From contig NZ_JAYMFF010000018.1 of assembly GCF_035989245.1 (NCBI RefSeq), forward strand, positions 54,902 through 118,901: DNA of 64,000 bases. Direction: 5' to 3'. The stretch's first letter is position 1, and each line of letters begins with the position of its first letter. Origin of the DNA: Adlercreutzia wanghongyangiae. GTDB lineage: Bacteria; Actinomycetota; Coriobacteriia; Coriobacteriales; Eggerthellaceae. The notes beneath the pieces were generated by a model that was not told the origin of the DNA, searched no databases, and worked only from the letters and a program-made list of their open reading frames with translations. This document shows positions 48,102 through 57,627 of this stretch, piece by piece. The position numbers and the translations under genes were made by a program.

Positions 48102-49325
48102 ATGCAAGGAGTAAACGTCAAGAGCGAGATCGGGAACCTCAAGAAGGTCATCCTCCATCGCCCGGGGAACGAGCTTTTGAACCTCACCCCGAACACCCTG
48201 GAGGAGCTGCTGTTCGACGACATCCCGTTCTTGGAGGTGGCCCAGGCCGAGCACGACGCCTTCGCCGACATCCTGCGCAACGAGGGTGTGGAGGTCGTCT
48301 ACCTCGAGGATCTGATGGCCGAGGCCCTGGATACCGATCCGGCCCTGCGCGAGAAGTTCCTGAACCAGTGGATCTACGAGGCCGGCATCCGCACCGACCT
48401 GTATACCGACATCATCAAGGACTACATCAACTCCGAGTACGCGGGCACCAAGGACATGGTCATGAAGACCATGGCCGGCATCAACCTGCAGGAGCTGCCG
48501 CAGCAGCACACCAACCTGCTGGTGGACATGGTGTCCGACCGCACGAAGCTGGTGTGCGCCCCCATGCCCAACCTGTACTTCACCCGCGACCCCTTCAACA
48601 TGATCGGCAACGGTGTGGGCATCAACCGCATGTACAGCCAGACGCGTAATCGCGAGACCATCTACGGCGACTACATCTTCAACTACCATCCGGACTTCAA
48701 GGACGTGCCGCAGTACTACAGCCGCGAGAACACCTTCCACATCGAGGGCGGCGACGTGCTGAACATCAACGACCATGTGCTGGCTATCGGCATCTCCCAG
48801 CGCACCGAGCCCGACGCCATCGACCAGCTGGCCCACAACGTGTTCAGCGACCCCACGTCCACCATCGACACCATCCTGGCCTTCAACATCCCGGTGTCCC
48901 GCGCGTTCATGCACCTGGACACGGTGTTCACCCAGATCGACTACGACAAGTTCACCATCCACCCCGGCATCATGGGCCCGCTGACGGTGTTCGAGATCAC
49001 CCCGGACGGCAACGGCGGCACCAAGATCCGCGAGCGCGACGAGGACCTGGAGTCCATCCTGACCGACTACGTCGGCCAGCCCGTGCAGCTGATCCCCTGC
49101 GGCGGCGGCGACCGCATCGCGGCCGAGCGCGAGCAGTGGAACGACGGCTCTAACACCCTGTGCGTGCGCCCCGGCACCGTGGTGGTGTACCAGCGCAACA
49201 ACGTCACCAACGACGTGCTGTACAAGAACGGCATCAACTGCCTGGTCATGCCGTCGGCGGAGCTCTCCCGCGGCCGCGGCGGCCCGCGCTGCATGTCCAT
49301 GCCGGCCTGGCGCGAGGCCCTGTAG
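48102..49325 (+). CDS. arcA: Arginine deiminase
   Basis: Converts arginine to citrulline and ammonia, giving ATP when carried on by later steps. The 407-residue protein has SEIGNLKKVILHRPG, NLYFTRDPF, GINRMYSQTRNRET, IEGGDVL, and the nucleophile Cys397 in RGGPRCMSMP. ATG 48102 follows GGAGAG; a longer upstream frame overlaps leader hairpins. Ornithine carbamoyltransferase and carbamate kinase are not in the window. The carrier gene follows after 93 bases. Confidence 0.97.
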   Translation: MQGVNVKSEIGNLKKVILHRPGNELLNLTPNTLEELLFDDIPFLEVAQAEHDAFADILRNEGVEVVYLEDLMAEALDTDPALREKFLNQWIYEAGIRTDLYTDIIKDYINSEYAGTKDMVMKTMAGINLQELPQQHTNLLVDMVSDRTKLVCAPMPNLYFTRDPFNMIGNGVGINRMYSQTRNRETIYGDYIFNYHPDFKDVPQYYSRENTFHIEGGDVLNINDHVLAIGISQRTEPDAIDQLAHNVFSDPTSTIDTILAFNIPVSRAFMHLDTVFTQIDYDKFTIHPGIMGPLTVFEITPDGNGGTKIRERDEDLESILTDYVGQPVQLIPCGGGDRIAAEREQWNDGSNTLCVRPGTVVVYQRNNVTNDVLYKNGINCLVMPSAELSRGRGGPRCMSMPAWREAL

Positions 49326-49367
49326 GGAGATACCGCCCGCACGCGGTTCCCTCATTAACATGTTCGT

Positions 49368-49399
49368 TGGCGGCCGAGTCGGGAGGGGCCCGGCCGCCA
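49368..49399 (+). other. Hairpin between arcA and the carrier gene
   Basis: TGGCGGCCG pairs with CGGCCGCCA across 14 bases. There is no T run, so it may stabilise or partly block the transcript rather than end it. Confidence 0.5.
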
Positions 49400-49418
49400 C
49401 TCCCATAAGGAGATTCTC

Positions 49419-51023
49419 ATGGCAGAGACAAAGAAGAAGAAGCGCGCGAGCCTTTCTTCGTTTACCATTTTGCTGATCATCCTCGTGGTGCTCGCCGTCG
49501 TTACCGTCATCATGTCCGCTTGCGGCGTGGAGGGTGTCGAGGGCGCTACGCTTTCCGGGGTGCTCACCGCTCCGGTGTTCGGTTTCCAGGACGCCATCGG
49601 CGTGTGCCTGTTCGTTATGATCTTGGGCGGTTTCCTCGGCATCGTGACCGAGACCGGCGCGCTGGATGCCGGCATCGCTGCGCTCGTGCACAAGCTGAAG
49701 GGCAACGAGCTGGTGCTTATCCCCATCCTGATGGCGATCTTCTCCATCGGCGGCTCCACCTACGGCATGTGCGAGGAGACGGTGCCGTTCTACCTGCTGC
49801 TTGCCGCCACCATGGTGGCCGCGGGCTTCGACAGCCTGACCGGCGCGGCGGTCGTCCTCCTGGGCGCCGGCTGCGGCGTTCTGGGCTCCACAGTGAACCC
49901 GTTTGCCGTGGGCGTGGCCGTTGACGCGCTGTCCGGCGTGGGTATCGCCGTGAACCAGGGCATCATCATCGTGCTGGGCCTTATTCTGTGGGTGGTGACG
50001 CTGGTCATCTCCATTATCTTCGTGATGCGCTATGCCAAGAAGGTTATGCAGGACAAGGGTTCCACCTTCCTGTCGCTGCAGGAGCAGCAGGCCATGATGG
50101 ACGAGTGGGGTCTGAAGGAGTCCGAGGAGGAGGCTGCCGACGGCCAGGCCGCGGCCACCCCGAAGATGACCGGCCGCCAGAAGGCGTCCCTCATCGTGTT
50201 CGCCCTCACCTTCGTCATCATGATCGTGTCGTTCATTCCGTGGGAGGATCTGGGCTTCAACGGCTTCGTGGCCGGCTCGTCCTACGAGGAAGTGACCACC
50301 ACTGTGGCCGGCGACGAGGTCATCGCCGCCTACGACGAGGCCAACGGCACCACCACCGAGGTTGCCGCTCCCTTCGAGGCGACGTCCGTGTCTGAGGAAG
50401 AGGTCACCCCGGCCTGGTCCTCGTTTTTGACCGGTGTGCCGCTGGGTCAGTGGTACTTCGACGAGGCATCCACCTGGTTCCTGCTGATGGCGCTGGTCAT
50501 CGGTCTTATCGGCGGCGTGTCCGAGAGCCGCTTCGTGAAGGCCTTCATCAACGGCGCCGCCGACATGATGTCGGTCGTGCTGATCATCGCCCTGGCCCGC
50601 TCCATCACCGTGCTGATGGCGCAGACCGGCTTGGACATGTGGATCCTGAACAACGCCGCCGCCGCGCTGGCGGGCATGTCGGCCATTATCTTCGCACCGC
50701 TGTCGTTCCTGCTGTACGTGGTGCTGTCGTTCCTCATCCCGTCCTCGTCCGGCATGGCCACGGTGTCCATGCCCATCATGGGCGGTCTGGCCAGCCAGCT
50801 GAACTTCTCCGTGGAGACCATGGTCATGATCTACTCCGCCGGCAACGGTCTTGTGAACCTGTTCACCCCGACCTCCGGCGCCATCATGGGCGGTCTGGCC
50901 CTGGCCAAGGTGGAGTACTCCACCTGGCTGAAGTTCGGCGCTAAGCTGTTCGTGGTCTTGGGCGTCGTATGCATGGTCATCCTGACTGCGGCGATGCTCA
51001 TCCTTCCGGGAGGCGCCGCCTAG
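49419..51023 (+). CDS. YfcC-family membrane carrier, probable arginine-ornithine exchanger
   Basis: A 534-residue transporter with about 12 helices of the YfcC/C4-dicarboxylate-anaerobic-carrier family. Seen are SIGGSTYGMCEETVPFYLL, GAGCGVLGSTVNPFAVG, and SSSGMATVSMPIMGGL with NLFTPTSGAIMGGLALAKV, the two re-entrant repeat motifs. An acidic loop interrupts the middle (about residues 225-350). Carriers of this family accompany arginine deiminase genes in several anaerobes, so arginine-ornithine exchange is likely though citrulline is possible. AAGGAG precedes ATG 49419. Confidence 0.88.
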   Translation: MAETKKKKRASLSSFTILLIILVVLAVVTVIMSACGVEGVEGATLSGVLTAPVFGFQDAIGVCLFVMILGGFLGIVTETGALDAGIAALVHKLKGNELVLIPILMAIFSIGGSTYGMCEETVPFYLLLAATMVAAGFDSLTGAAVVLLGAGCGVLGSTVNPFAVGVAVDALSGVGIAVNQGIIIVLGLILWVVTLVISIIFVMRYAKKVMQDKGSTFLSLQEQQAMMDEWGLKESEEEAADGQAAATPKMTGRQKASLIVFALTFVIMIVSFIPWEDLGFNGFVAGSSYEEVTTTVAGDEVIAAYDEANGTTTEVAAPFEATSVSEEEVTPAWSSFLTGVPLGQWYFDEASTWFLLMALVIGLIGGVSESRFVKAFINGAADMMSVVLIIALARSITVLMAQTGLDMWILNNAAAALAGMSAIIFAPLSFLLYVVLSFLIPSSSGMATVSMPIMGGLASQLNFSVETMVMIYSAGNGLVNLFTPTSGAIMGGLALAKVEYSTWLKFGAKLFVVLGVVCMVILTAAMLILPGGAA

Positions 51024-51071
51024 GCTGTCAACCAAACCGATACCAGCCTTGCCGGCTGTTATCCTTCCTGA

Positions 51072-51099
51072 GGGGCGTCCGCATTGTCGGGCGCCCCGC
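51072..51099 (+). terminator. Possible terminator hairpin after the carrier gene
   Basis: GGGGCGTCCG pairs with CGGGCGCCCC across CATTGT with one G-T pair. No T run follows, so function is uncertain. Confidence 0.4.
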
Positions 51100-51201
51100 C
51101 TGTTATGGGGGCGGCAGAGCCTCTTTGCGATTGGCAGGAGGGAGGTGCATCATATATATGTAGAGCGTCGGTGAACGGTGGGAAAATGGGGAAGAAAATC
51201 A

Positions 51202-51230
51202 TTGACGGACGCTGGGCACGCTGGTAAGAT
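51202..51230 (+). promoter_or_regulatory. Promoter of rplU-rpmA
   Basis: TTGACG at 51202-51207 and TAAGAT at 51225-51230 are 17 bp apart. Confidence 0.85.
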
Positions 51231-51268
51231 ATCGCCTTGCGTTTAGTCACATTCAAGGAGATACATAC

Positions 51269-51589
51269 ATGTACGCAATCGTGAAAACGGGCGGCAAGCA
51301 GTACAAGGTCGCCCCCGGAGACAAGATCAACATCGAGAAGCTCGACGTGGAGCCCGGCGACAAGGTGGAGCTCGAGGCCATCTGCGTGGTGGACGGCGAC
51401 AAGGTGGAGGCCGACCCGGCCAAGGCCGCCAAGACCAAGGTCGTGGCTACCGTGCTGGAGCAGTTCAAGGGCGACAAGCAGTTGGTCTTCAAGTTCAAGA
51501 AGCGCAAGAACTACAAGAAGCTGCGCGGTCATCGTCAGAACCTGACCCGCGTGAAGATCGAATCCGTCGGTACGGCCAAGGCCGAGTAA
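51269..51589 (+). CDS. rplU: Ribosomal protein L21
   Basis: Large-subunit protein bL21, 106 residues: MYAIVKTGGKQYKVAPGDKI at the N-terminus and FKKRKNYKKLRGHRQNLTRVKI near the end, both rRNA-binding. CAAGGAG precedes the ATG. rpmA follows after 21 bases in the standard order. Confidence 0.98.
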   Translation: MYAIVKTGGKQYKVAPGDKINIEKLDVEPGDKVELEAICVVDGDKVEADPAKAAKTKVVATVLEQFKGDKQLVFKFKKRKNYKKLRGHRQNLTRVKIESVGTAKAE

Positions 51590-51610
51590 ACGGGTTAGGA
51601 GGAACATCTC

Positions 51611-51871
51611 ATGGCACACAAGAAAGGCTTGGGCTCTACCCGTAACGGTCGTGACTCCCATGCACAGCGACTCGGCGTGAAGAAGTTCGCCGGCGAGGTT
51701 GTGAAGACGGGCAACATCATCGTGCGTCAGCGCGGCACCCACTTCCATCCCGGTGAGAACGTGGGCCGCGGCAAGGACGACACCCTGTTCGCCCTGTGCG
51801 ACGGCACTCTGAAGTTCACGCGCGGCCAGAAGCGCAAGATCCACGTGATCCCGGCCGAGCAGACCGCCTAA
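51611..51871 (+). CDS. rpmA: Ribosomal protein L27
   Basis: Large-subunit protein bL27, 86 residues, reaching to the peptidyl-transferase centre with its N-terminus MAHKKGLGSTRNGRDSHAQRLGVK. It lacks the cleaved N-terminal leader found in Firmicutes. GTTAGGAGG precedes the ATG. Confidence 0.98.
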   Translation: MAHKKGLGSTRNGRDSHAQRLGVKKFAGEVVKTGNIIVRQRGTHFHPGENVGRGKDDTLFALCDGTLKFTRGQKRKIHVIPAEQTA

Positions 51872-51912
51872 ACGCTTTAGTTTCAACGACTGCGTAACAT
51901 CAAGCGCTCAAG

Positions 51913-51945
51913 CAATGCCCTCTGAGATATCAGGGGGCATTGTTG
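51913..51945 (+). terminator. Terminator of rplU-rpmA
   Basis: CAATGCCCTCTGA pairs with TCAGGGGGCATTG across GATA, followed by TTGTTGTAT. Confidence 0.88.
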
Positions 51946-51957
51946 TATCTCCGCAGT

Positions 51958-52154
51958 TGTGGCGCCGGGAGTGCGTGATCGGCGCCCGCTGATCGCTTTA
52001 TCCCCTTCCGAACGCGGCAAAAGAAACAGCGAAGATGACGCACATTAGTCGGTACTATCCCGACACATCTGCTGCTGAAGTGGAAGCTGTTCCTTAACAG
52101 CCGCGTTCTCCAGGGGGTGATCAGAGGTCGTCGATCACGCACTCCCGGCGCCAC
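51958..52154. mobile_element. MITE-like element with inverted ends
   Basis: The first 23 bases (51958-51980) are the exact reverse complement of 52132-52154. Similarity continues inward imperfectly to about 55 bases on each side, reaching GAACGCGG in both arms. The roughly 197-bp element has no coding capacity and lies between rpmA and obg. No clear target duplication flanks it, so a long regulatory hairpin is an alternative. Confidence 0.6.
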
Positions 52155-52216
52155 CTCGACAGGTTCTCTGCGATAGTGTGCGATAATCTGCACACTGACC
52201 GATAAGGAAGGCTCCT

Positions 52217-53614
52217 ATGTTCATCGATAAGGTTCGTATCAATGTGAAGGGCGGCAATGGCGGCGCTGGCTGCATGTCGTTTCGCCGCGAGGCCCATGTG
52301 CCCAAGGGCGGTCCTGACGGCGGCGACGGCGGCCACGGTGGCAACGTGGTGGTGCAGGCCGATGCCGGCGTGTCCTCGCTCATTGAGTACCGCTTCAAGC
52401 ACCACTTCAAGGCCGAGCGCGGTACTCATGGCAAGGGCAGCCGTATGCACGGTGCCACCGGCGAGGACTTGGTGCTGAAGGTGCCCGTGGGCACCGTGGT
52501 GCGCGAGTACTTCGAGGACGAGCGCGAGGTGGGCGAGATGATCGCCGATCTGACCCACGACGGCGAGAGCGTGGTGGTGGCACGCGGCGGCATGGGCGGC
52601 CGCGGCAACATTCACTTCGTCACGAGCACGCGGCGCGCCCCGGCTTTCGCCGAGCTGGGCGAGCCGTCGGAGGAGCGCTGGATCGAGCTGGAGATGAAGC
52701 TCATGGCCGATGCGGCGCTCGTGGGCATGCCGAGCGCGGGGAAGAGCTCGCTTATCGCGAAGATGAGCGCGGCGCGCCCGAAGATCGCCGATTACCCGTT
52801 TACCACCTTGGTGCCGAATCTGGGCGTGGCCACCTCGGGCGATCTGTCCTTCGTGGTGGCCGACATTCCCGGGCTCATCGAGGGCGCCCATGAGGGCAAG
52901 GGCCTGGGACATGAATTCCTGCGCCATATCGAGCGCACGGCGCTGATCGTGCAGATCGTGGACCTCACGGGCGACTGGGAGGGTCGCGATCCTTTGGAGG
53001 ACTACGAGATCATCAAGAACGAGCTGGCCGAGTACGCGAGCGACTTGGCAGCGCGCCCGCGAATCGTGGTGGCCAACAAGATAGACGTGCCCGGCACCGA
53101 GGAGGTCTGCGAGAAGCTGGCCGAGCGGGTGCGCGAGGATTCCATCGCGGCAGCCGGGGGCAACGAGTTTGTGGAAAGCCCCATCGACCCGAAGCTGTAC
53201 CGCATCAGCGCGCTGACGGGGGCCGGCGTGGATTCCCTGAAGGCGGCCATTGCCACCAAGGTGCACGACCTGCGCGAGGCGGCTCGTGCGGCGGCCGCGG
53301 CCGATATCCAGTACGAGCATGTGTGGGAGCTGCGCCGTGAGGCCCGCGAGAAGCGCTTCGACATCACCTGCGAGGGCGAGAACGCCTATCGCGTGTCGGG
53401 CGTGCAGGTTGAGCGCATGGTGGTGCAGACCGACTGGGAGAACGAGGAGGCCATCGCCTTCTTCCAGCACCGCTTCAAACGCCTGGGCGTGGATACGGCC
53501 CTGGAGAAAGCCGGAGCCCGCGACGGCGACGAGGTGCGCATCCTGGGCTTCTCCTTCGCCTTCGAGTCGCCCAAGACCCACGCCGACGACATCTACGCGG
53601 AATTGGATCTGTAA
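52217..53614 (+). CDS. obg: GTPase Obg
   Basis: Ribosome-associated GTPase, 465 residues. The Obg fold (1-158) is Gly-rich with FRREAHVPKGGPDGGDGGHGG; the G domain has GMPSAGKSSL (P-loop), FTTLVPNLG, DIPGLIEGA and NKID; the C-terminal OCT domain (about 370-450) has FDITCEGENAYRVSGVQVERM. A GATAAT at 52182-52187 may be its -10. The stop overlaps the proB start by one base. Confidence 0.97.
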   Translation: MFIDKVRINVKGGNGGAGCMSFRREAHVPKGGPDGGDGGHGGNVVVQADAGVSSLIEYRFKHHFKAERGTHGKGSRMHGATGEDLVLKVPVGTVVREYFEDEREVGEMIADLTHDGESVVVARGGMGGRGNIHFVTSTRRAPAFAELGEPSEERWIELEMKLMADAALVGMPSAGKSSLIAKMSAARPKIADYPFTTLVPNLGVATSGDLSFVVADIPGLIEGAHEGKGLGHEFLRHIERTALIVQIVDLTGDWEGRDPLEDYEIIKNELAEYASDLAARPRIVVANKIDVPGTEEVCEKLAERVREDSIAAAGGNEFVESPIDPKLYRISALTGAGVDSLKAAIATKVHDLREAARAAAAADIQYEHVWELRREAREKRFDITCEGENAYRVSGVQVERMVVQTDWENEEAIAFFQHRFKRLGVDTALEKAGARDGDEVRILGFSFAFESPKTHADDIYAELDL

Positions 53615-54753
53615 TGGCGGCGGTGCAGGAGGCGGCCCGGCGCCGCCGGCTGGTGGTGAAGATCGGTTCGGCCACGCTGACCACCTCGGAGAGCTCCATC
53701 GATTACGGGTTTCTGGATGATCTGGCTGCCCAGATAGAGACGGTGCGCCAGGCGGGTTGGGATGTGGTGGTGGTCACTTCGGCCGCTATCGCCTGCGGCC
53801 TGGAGGCCTTGGGCATCGCGAAGCGCCCCACGGACATGCCCAGCCTGCAGGCGGCGGCGTCGGTGGGTCAGAGCGCGCTTTCCACGGCCTACGCCGAGGC
53901 CTTCGGCGCAAAGGAGATGCTGACGAGCGTGGTGCTGCTCACGCGGCGCGACACGGCCGATCGCACGGCCTACCTGCATGCCCGCGATACGCTGAACCGG
54001 CTGCTGGAGCTGTCGGTGGTGCCCATTGTGAACGAGAATGACACGGTGAGCGTGGAGCAGATTCGCTTCGGCGACAACGATACCCTGGCAGCGCTGGTGG
54101 CCTGCCTCATCGATGCCGATCTGATGGTCATCCTGTCGGATATCGACGGGCTGTACACCGCCAACCCCCAGGTGGATCCGACGGCTCAGCTGATCGAGCG
54201 CGTGGACCGCGTGGACCGCGATATTCTGGCGGCGGCCGGCGGTGCCGTGTCGGGCGTGGGCAGCGGCGGCATGATCACCAAGATCAAGGCCGCCCGGGTG
54301 CTGATGGCCGCCGGTATTCCCCTGGTCATCTGCCAGGGGCGGCGACGCGACTGCATCGTGGACGCCGCCCGGGGCGCCTCGGTGGGCACGTTGTTCACTG
54401 CGCCGGAGCGCCCCCACGAGATTACGCCGAAGAAGCTGTGGATTGCCCTGGGAGACGCCGTGCACGGTACGCTGGTGGTCGACGAGGGGGCCCACGCGGC
54501 GCTCGTGGAGCGCGGCAAGTCGCTTCTGCCCGTGGGCATCCGCGCCGTGGAGGGCCACTTTGATTACGACGATATCGTGGATGTGGCCGACGGCTCGGGC
54601 CATGTGTTCGCCCGTGGCCGCGTGACCGCCGGCAGCGACCTTCTGGCGCTTGCGGCGGGGAAGAGCCGCGAGGAGCTGGCGGCCAACGCCATTCTGTCGG
54701 TTTTGGCGGACAAATCGGTTATCCACCGCGACGACCTGGTGTTGTTTGAGTAG
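53614..54753 (+). CDS. proB: Glutamate 5-kinase
   Basis: First step of proline synthesis. The 379-residue enzyme has an amino acid kinase domain (VVKIGSATLTT, VTSAAIACGLEALG, AAASVGQSAL, VPIVNENDTVSVEQIRFGDNDTLAALVA, GSGGMITKIKAARVLMAAGI) and a C-terminal PUA domain (from about 285). It overlaps obg by one base, so the genes are coupled. The obg-proB-proA-nadD-yqeK-rsfS order is a familiar one. Confidence 0.96.
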   Translation: MAAVQEAARRRRLVVKIGSATLTTSESSIDYGFLDDLAAQIETVRQAGWDVVVVTSAAIACGLEALGIAKRPTDMPSLQAAASVGQSALSTAYAEAFGAKEMLTSVVLLTRRDTADRTAYLHARDTLNRLLELSVVPIVNENDTVSVEQIRFGDNDTLAALVACLIDADLMVILSDIDGLYTANPQVDPTAQLIERVDRVDRDILAAAGGAVSGVGSGGMITKIKAARVLMAAGIPLVICQGRRRDCIVDAARGASVGTLFTAPERPHEITPKKLWIALGDAVHGTLVVDEGAHAALVERGKSLLPVGIRAVEGHFDYDDIVDVADGSGHVFARGRVTAGSDLLALAAGKSREELAANAILSVLADKSVIHRDDLVLFE

Positions 54754-54828
54754 TGCTGTGACGTTGACCGCGCGAGGCGCCCCGCCGGAGGCCCCTCGCG
54801 CGCAGATTCCGCAGTCTCGCAAATGCTG

Positions 54829-54987
54829 GTTCCGTTCGCCCTACGGGACGAACGGCCCTGTCGACGCTGCGGCTCCGACAGGCACCTGCCCTTGCCCCTT
54901 GTTTTGGGCACGGCGTTGCGCGAAGGCAACTTGGCCCAAAGGCGGGGCAATTGCAGGCACCTGTCGAAGCCTCGCTGACATAGACTG
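54829..54987 (+). repeat. GTTCCGTTCG-family repeat, long copy
   Basis: The ends match the 56-bp copy at 17981-18036. The extra central part, about 100 bp, is flanked by direct CCTGTCGA repeats and contains CCGACAGGCACCTG, also seen at 27962 onward. It fills the gap between proB and proA. Confidence 0.8.
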
Positions 54988-55026
54988 GTCCTGCGAGAAG
55001 ATGCAGGAAGCAGAGAAAGGGTCATT

Positions 55027-56328
55027 ATGGGTATAACAGAGGATGTTGTTCTTCTCGCGAAGAGCGCGAAGGCGGCCAGTGCGAAGCTGGCGGTGACGAC
55101 GGCCGAGGAGCGCAATGGGGCGCTGGCGGCTATGGCGGGCGCCTTGCGCGCCCATGCGGCCGATATTGTGGAGGCCAACGAGGGCGATATGGAGGCGGCC
55201 CGCGCGGCCGGCACGTCCGAGGCGCTGCTCGACCGGCTCATGCTGGACGAGGACCGGGTGAGCGCCATGGCCGACGCGCTGGACGACCTGCGCGCGCTGC
55301 CCGATCCGCTCGGCGTGGTGTCGCTGGAGTCGGAGCTTTACAACGGCATACAGCTGCGGCGCGTGAGCGTGCCCTTGGGCGTGGTGGCCATGGTGTACGA
55401 GGCGCGCCCGAACGTGACGGCCGACGCGGCCGGGGTGTGCGTGAAATCGGGCAACGCCTGCGTGCTGCGCGGCGGCAGCCTGGCGGCCCGATCGAACGAG
55501 GCCATCGCCGATATTCTGGCGGCCGCCGCCGTTGAGGCGGGACTGCCCGAGGGCTCCATCTGCGCCATCACCACCACCGACCGCGCCGCCACCGACGTGC
55601 TCATGGAGCTGCACGGGTTGGTGGACGTGCTCATTCCCCGCGGGGGCGCGGGTCTTATCCGGCATTGCGTGGAGCACGCGAAGGTGCCGGTCATCGAGAC
55701 GGGCACGGGCAACTGCCATGTGTATGTGCATGCCTCGGCCGACCCGGCGTGGGCCCATGACATCATCATGAACGCGAAGTGCCGCCGCCTGGGCGTGTGC
55801 AACGCCGCCGAGACCCTGCTCGTGGACGAGGACATCGCGCCGACGGTGCTGCCGCCCATCCTGCGCGATCTGCTGGATACGGGCATCACGGTGCACGGCG
55901 ATGCTGCCGTGCTCGCCGTGGCGCGCCAGGTCGGGCTGCCCGTGGCCGCGCTGGCCGACGAGGCCGTGCCTTCGGTGGTGCCCGCCACCGAGGAGGACTG
56001 GGCCACCGAGTATTTGGGGCCGCATCTGGCCGTGCACGTGGTGGGCGGCGCCCAGGAGGCCATCGACCACGTGAACCGCTATGGCACGAAGCATTCCGAG
56101 TCCATCGTGGCCACCGACGAGGCGGTCATCGACGACTTCCTGGCCCAGGTGGATGCGGCGGCCGTGTACGCCAACGCCTCCACGGCCTTCACCGACGGCG
56201 GCCAGTTCGGTCTGGGTGCCGAGATCGGCATCTCCACCCAGAAGATCCACGCCCGCGGCCCCTTCGCCGCCGACGCGCTTACGTCCTACAAGTACGTGCT
56301 GCGCGGTGCGGGCCAGGTAAGGGCCTAG
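55027..56328 (+). CDS. proA: Gamma-glutamyl phosphate reductase
   Basis: Second step of proline synthesis, NADPH-dependent. The 433-residue protein has VPLGVVAMVYEARPNVTADAAG, KSGNACVLRGG, LIPRGGAGLI, the catalytic Cys in RRLGVCNAAETLLVD, and STAFTDGGQFGLGAEIGISTQKIHARGP. GAGAAAGGGTC precedes the ATG. nadD begins 5 bases after its stop. Confidence 0.97.
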   Translation: MGITEDVVLLAKSAKAASAKLAVTTAEERNGALAAMAGALRAHAADIVEANEGDMEAARAAGTSEALLDRLMLDEDRVSAMADALDDLRALPDPLGVVSLESELYNGIQLRRVSVPLGVVAMVYEARPNVTADAAGVCVKSGNACVLRGGSLAARSNEAIADILAAAAVEAGLPEGSICAITTTDRAATDVLMELHGLVDVLIPRGGAGLIRHCVEHAKVPVIETGTGNCHVYVHASADPAWAHDIIMNAKCRRLGVCNAAETLLVDEDIAPTVLPPILRDLLDTGITVHGDAAVLAVARQVGLPVAALADEAVPSVVPATEEDWATEYLGPHLAVHVVGGAQEAIDHVNRYGTKHSESIVATDEAVIDDFLAQVDAAAVYANASTAFTDGGQFGLGAEIGISTQKIHARGPFAADALTSYKYVLRGAGQVRA

Positions 56329-56333
56329 GCGCT

Positions 56334-57008
56334 GTGGATACTGCTGTCGAGGCGTTGGCTGCGCGGGCGGCCGCGGGCGGCCTGACGCGCCTGGGCGTGA
56401 TGGGGGGCACCTTCGATCCGGTGCATCTGGGGCATCTTGTATGCGCCGAGCAGGCGCGGGAGGCTTTGGGGCTGGATGCGGTGGTGTTCGTTCCGACGGG
56501 CCGGCCGGCCTTCAAGCAGGACCGCTCGGTGACCGACGGCGCGGTGCGCCTTGCCATGGTGCGAGCGGCCGTGGCCGGCAACGATGCCTTCTGTACCAGC
56601 GCGCTGGAGGTGGAACGCGCTGGCATCACCTATGCGGCAGACACGCTGGAGGAGCTGCGGGAGGCGTTGCCGGCGACGGTGGAGATCGTCTTCATCACCG
56701 GGGCCGATGCGGCCCTCAGTCTGCCGCGTTGGCGCCGCAGCGACGACCTGTCCCGCTTGGCCGCCTTCGGCGCGGCCACGCGCCCGGGTTTCGCCCTGGG
56801 GGCAGAGGCGGTGGAGAATTTACGGCGGTGCGGCTTCGATGTGAGGCCCTTCGCCGTGACGGGCATCGATGTCTCGTCCTCGGATATTCGACGCCGCATT
56901 GCCGCGGGGCGCACCGTGCGCTATCTGGTGCCCGAGGCCGTGCGGGCGATCATCGAGGAGCATCAGTTGTATCGAAAGGAGGCCGATGGTGGCCGATTGG
57001 CGCAGTGA
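56334..57008 (+). CDS. nadD: Nicotinate-nucleotide adenylyltransferase
   Basis: Makes deamido-NAD from nicotinate mononucleotide and ATP. The 224-residue protein has the nucleotidyltransferase motifs GGTFDPVHLGHL and ISSSDIRRRI-like VSSSDIRRRIAAGRTVRYLVP at the C-terminal part. GTG 56334 is chosen by proximity to TAAGGG; it adds about 20 residues before the core, so GTG 56397 is another possibility. It overlaps yqeK by 23 bases. Confidence 0.93.
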   Translation: MDTAVEALAARAAAGGLTRLGVMGGTFDPVHLGHLVCAEQAREALGLDAVVFVPTGRPAFKQDRSVTDGAVRLAMVRAAVAGNDAFCTSALEVERAGITYAADTLEELREALPATVEIVFITGADAALSLPRWRRSDDLSRLAAFGAATRPGFALGAEAVENLRRCGFDVRPFAVTGIDVSSSDIRRRIAAGRTVRYLVPEAVRAIIEEHQLYRKEADGGRLAQ

Positions 57009-57627
57009 CGAGTTCTACGGGCAGCGCCGCGAGGAGCTGGCGAGCCGGGTGGGACCACGGCGCTTTGCCCACAGTTTGGGCGTGGCCGAGACGGCGGCGA
57101 AGCTGGCGCGTCGGTACGGGGCCGACGAGCGGGCCGCCCGCGTGGCGGGGCTGCTGCACGATTGGGACAAGGGCTACGACGACCCGGGCATCTTGGCGCG
57201 GGCCGACGAGCTGGGGATGGAGCTGACCGACGAGCTTGCCGCCATGCCGCGCGTGCTGCACGGCCTTACGGCGGCCGTGGCGCTGGGACGGCAGTTCCCG
57301 GAGCTGCCGCCTGAGGTTCTGACGGCAGTGGAGCGCCACACCCTGGGCGAGGTGGACATGGGGGATCTGGACATGATCCTGTATATCGCCGATGCCCTGG
57401 AGCCGGGGCGCAAGGGCAAGAAGGTGGAGAAGCTGCGCGCCCGGGTGGACGAGCTTGAGCTGCGCGAGCTGTTCCTGGAGGTGTACGCCTATTGGGTGCA
57501 GCTCATCATGGAGCGCCGCCACCCCGTTTATTCCCGGACTACGGAAATCTGGAACTCCTATATGCCCGAGCAGGAGGTCTACCACGCCGAGGCAAATCCC
57601 GATCCCATTCCCTACGGTCGCCCTTAG
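56986..57627 (+). CDS. yqeK: HD-domain hydrolase YqeK (Ap4A hydrolase-type)
   Basis: Symmetrical diadenosine tetraphosphate hydrolase family, 213 residues. HD residues are in RFAHSLGVAETAAKLARRYG, AGLLHDWDKG and LHGLTAAV, and a later ERHTLGEVDM. AAAGGAGG lies a few bases before ATG 56986 (GTG 56989 is also possible). It overlaps nadD and comes before rsfS, the usual order. Confidence 0.92.
   Translation: MVADWRSDEFYGQRREELASRVGPRRFAHSLGVAETAAKLARRYGADERAARVAGLLHDWDKGYDDPGILARADELGMELTDELAAMPRVLHGLTAAVALGRQFPELPPEVLTAVERHTLGEVDMGDLDMILYIADALEPGRKGKKVEKLRARVDELELRELFLEVYAYWVQLIMERRHPVYSRTTEIWNSYMPEQEVYHAEANPDPIPYGRP

Noticed and set aside
51958..52154. Complete insertion sequence
   Set aside because: The 197-bp segment has inverted ends but no room for a transposase, so only a miniature element or hairpin is claimed.
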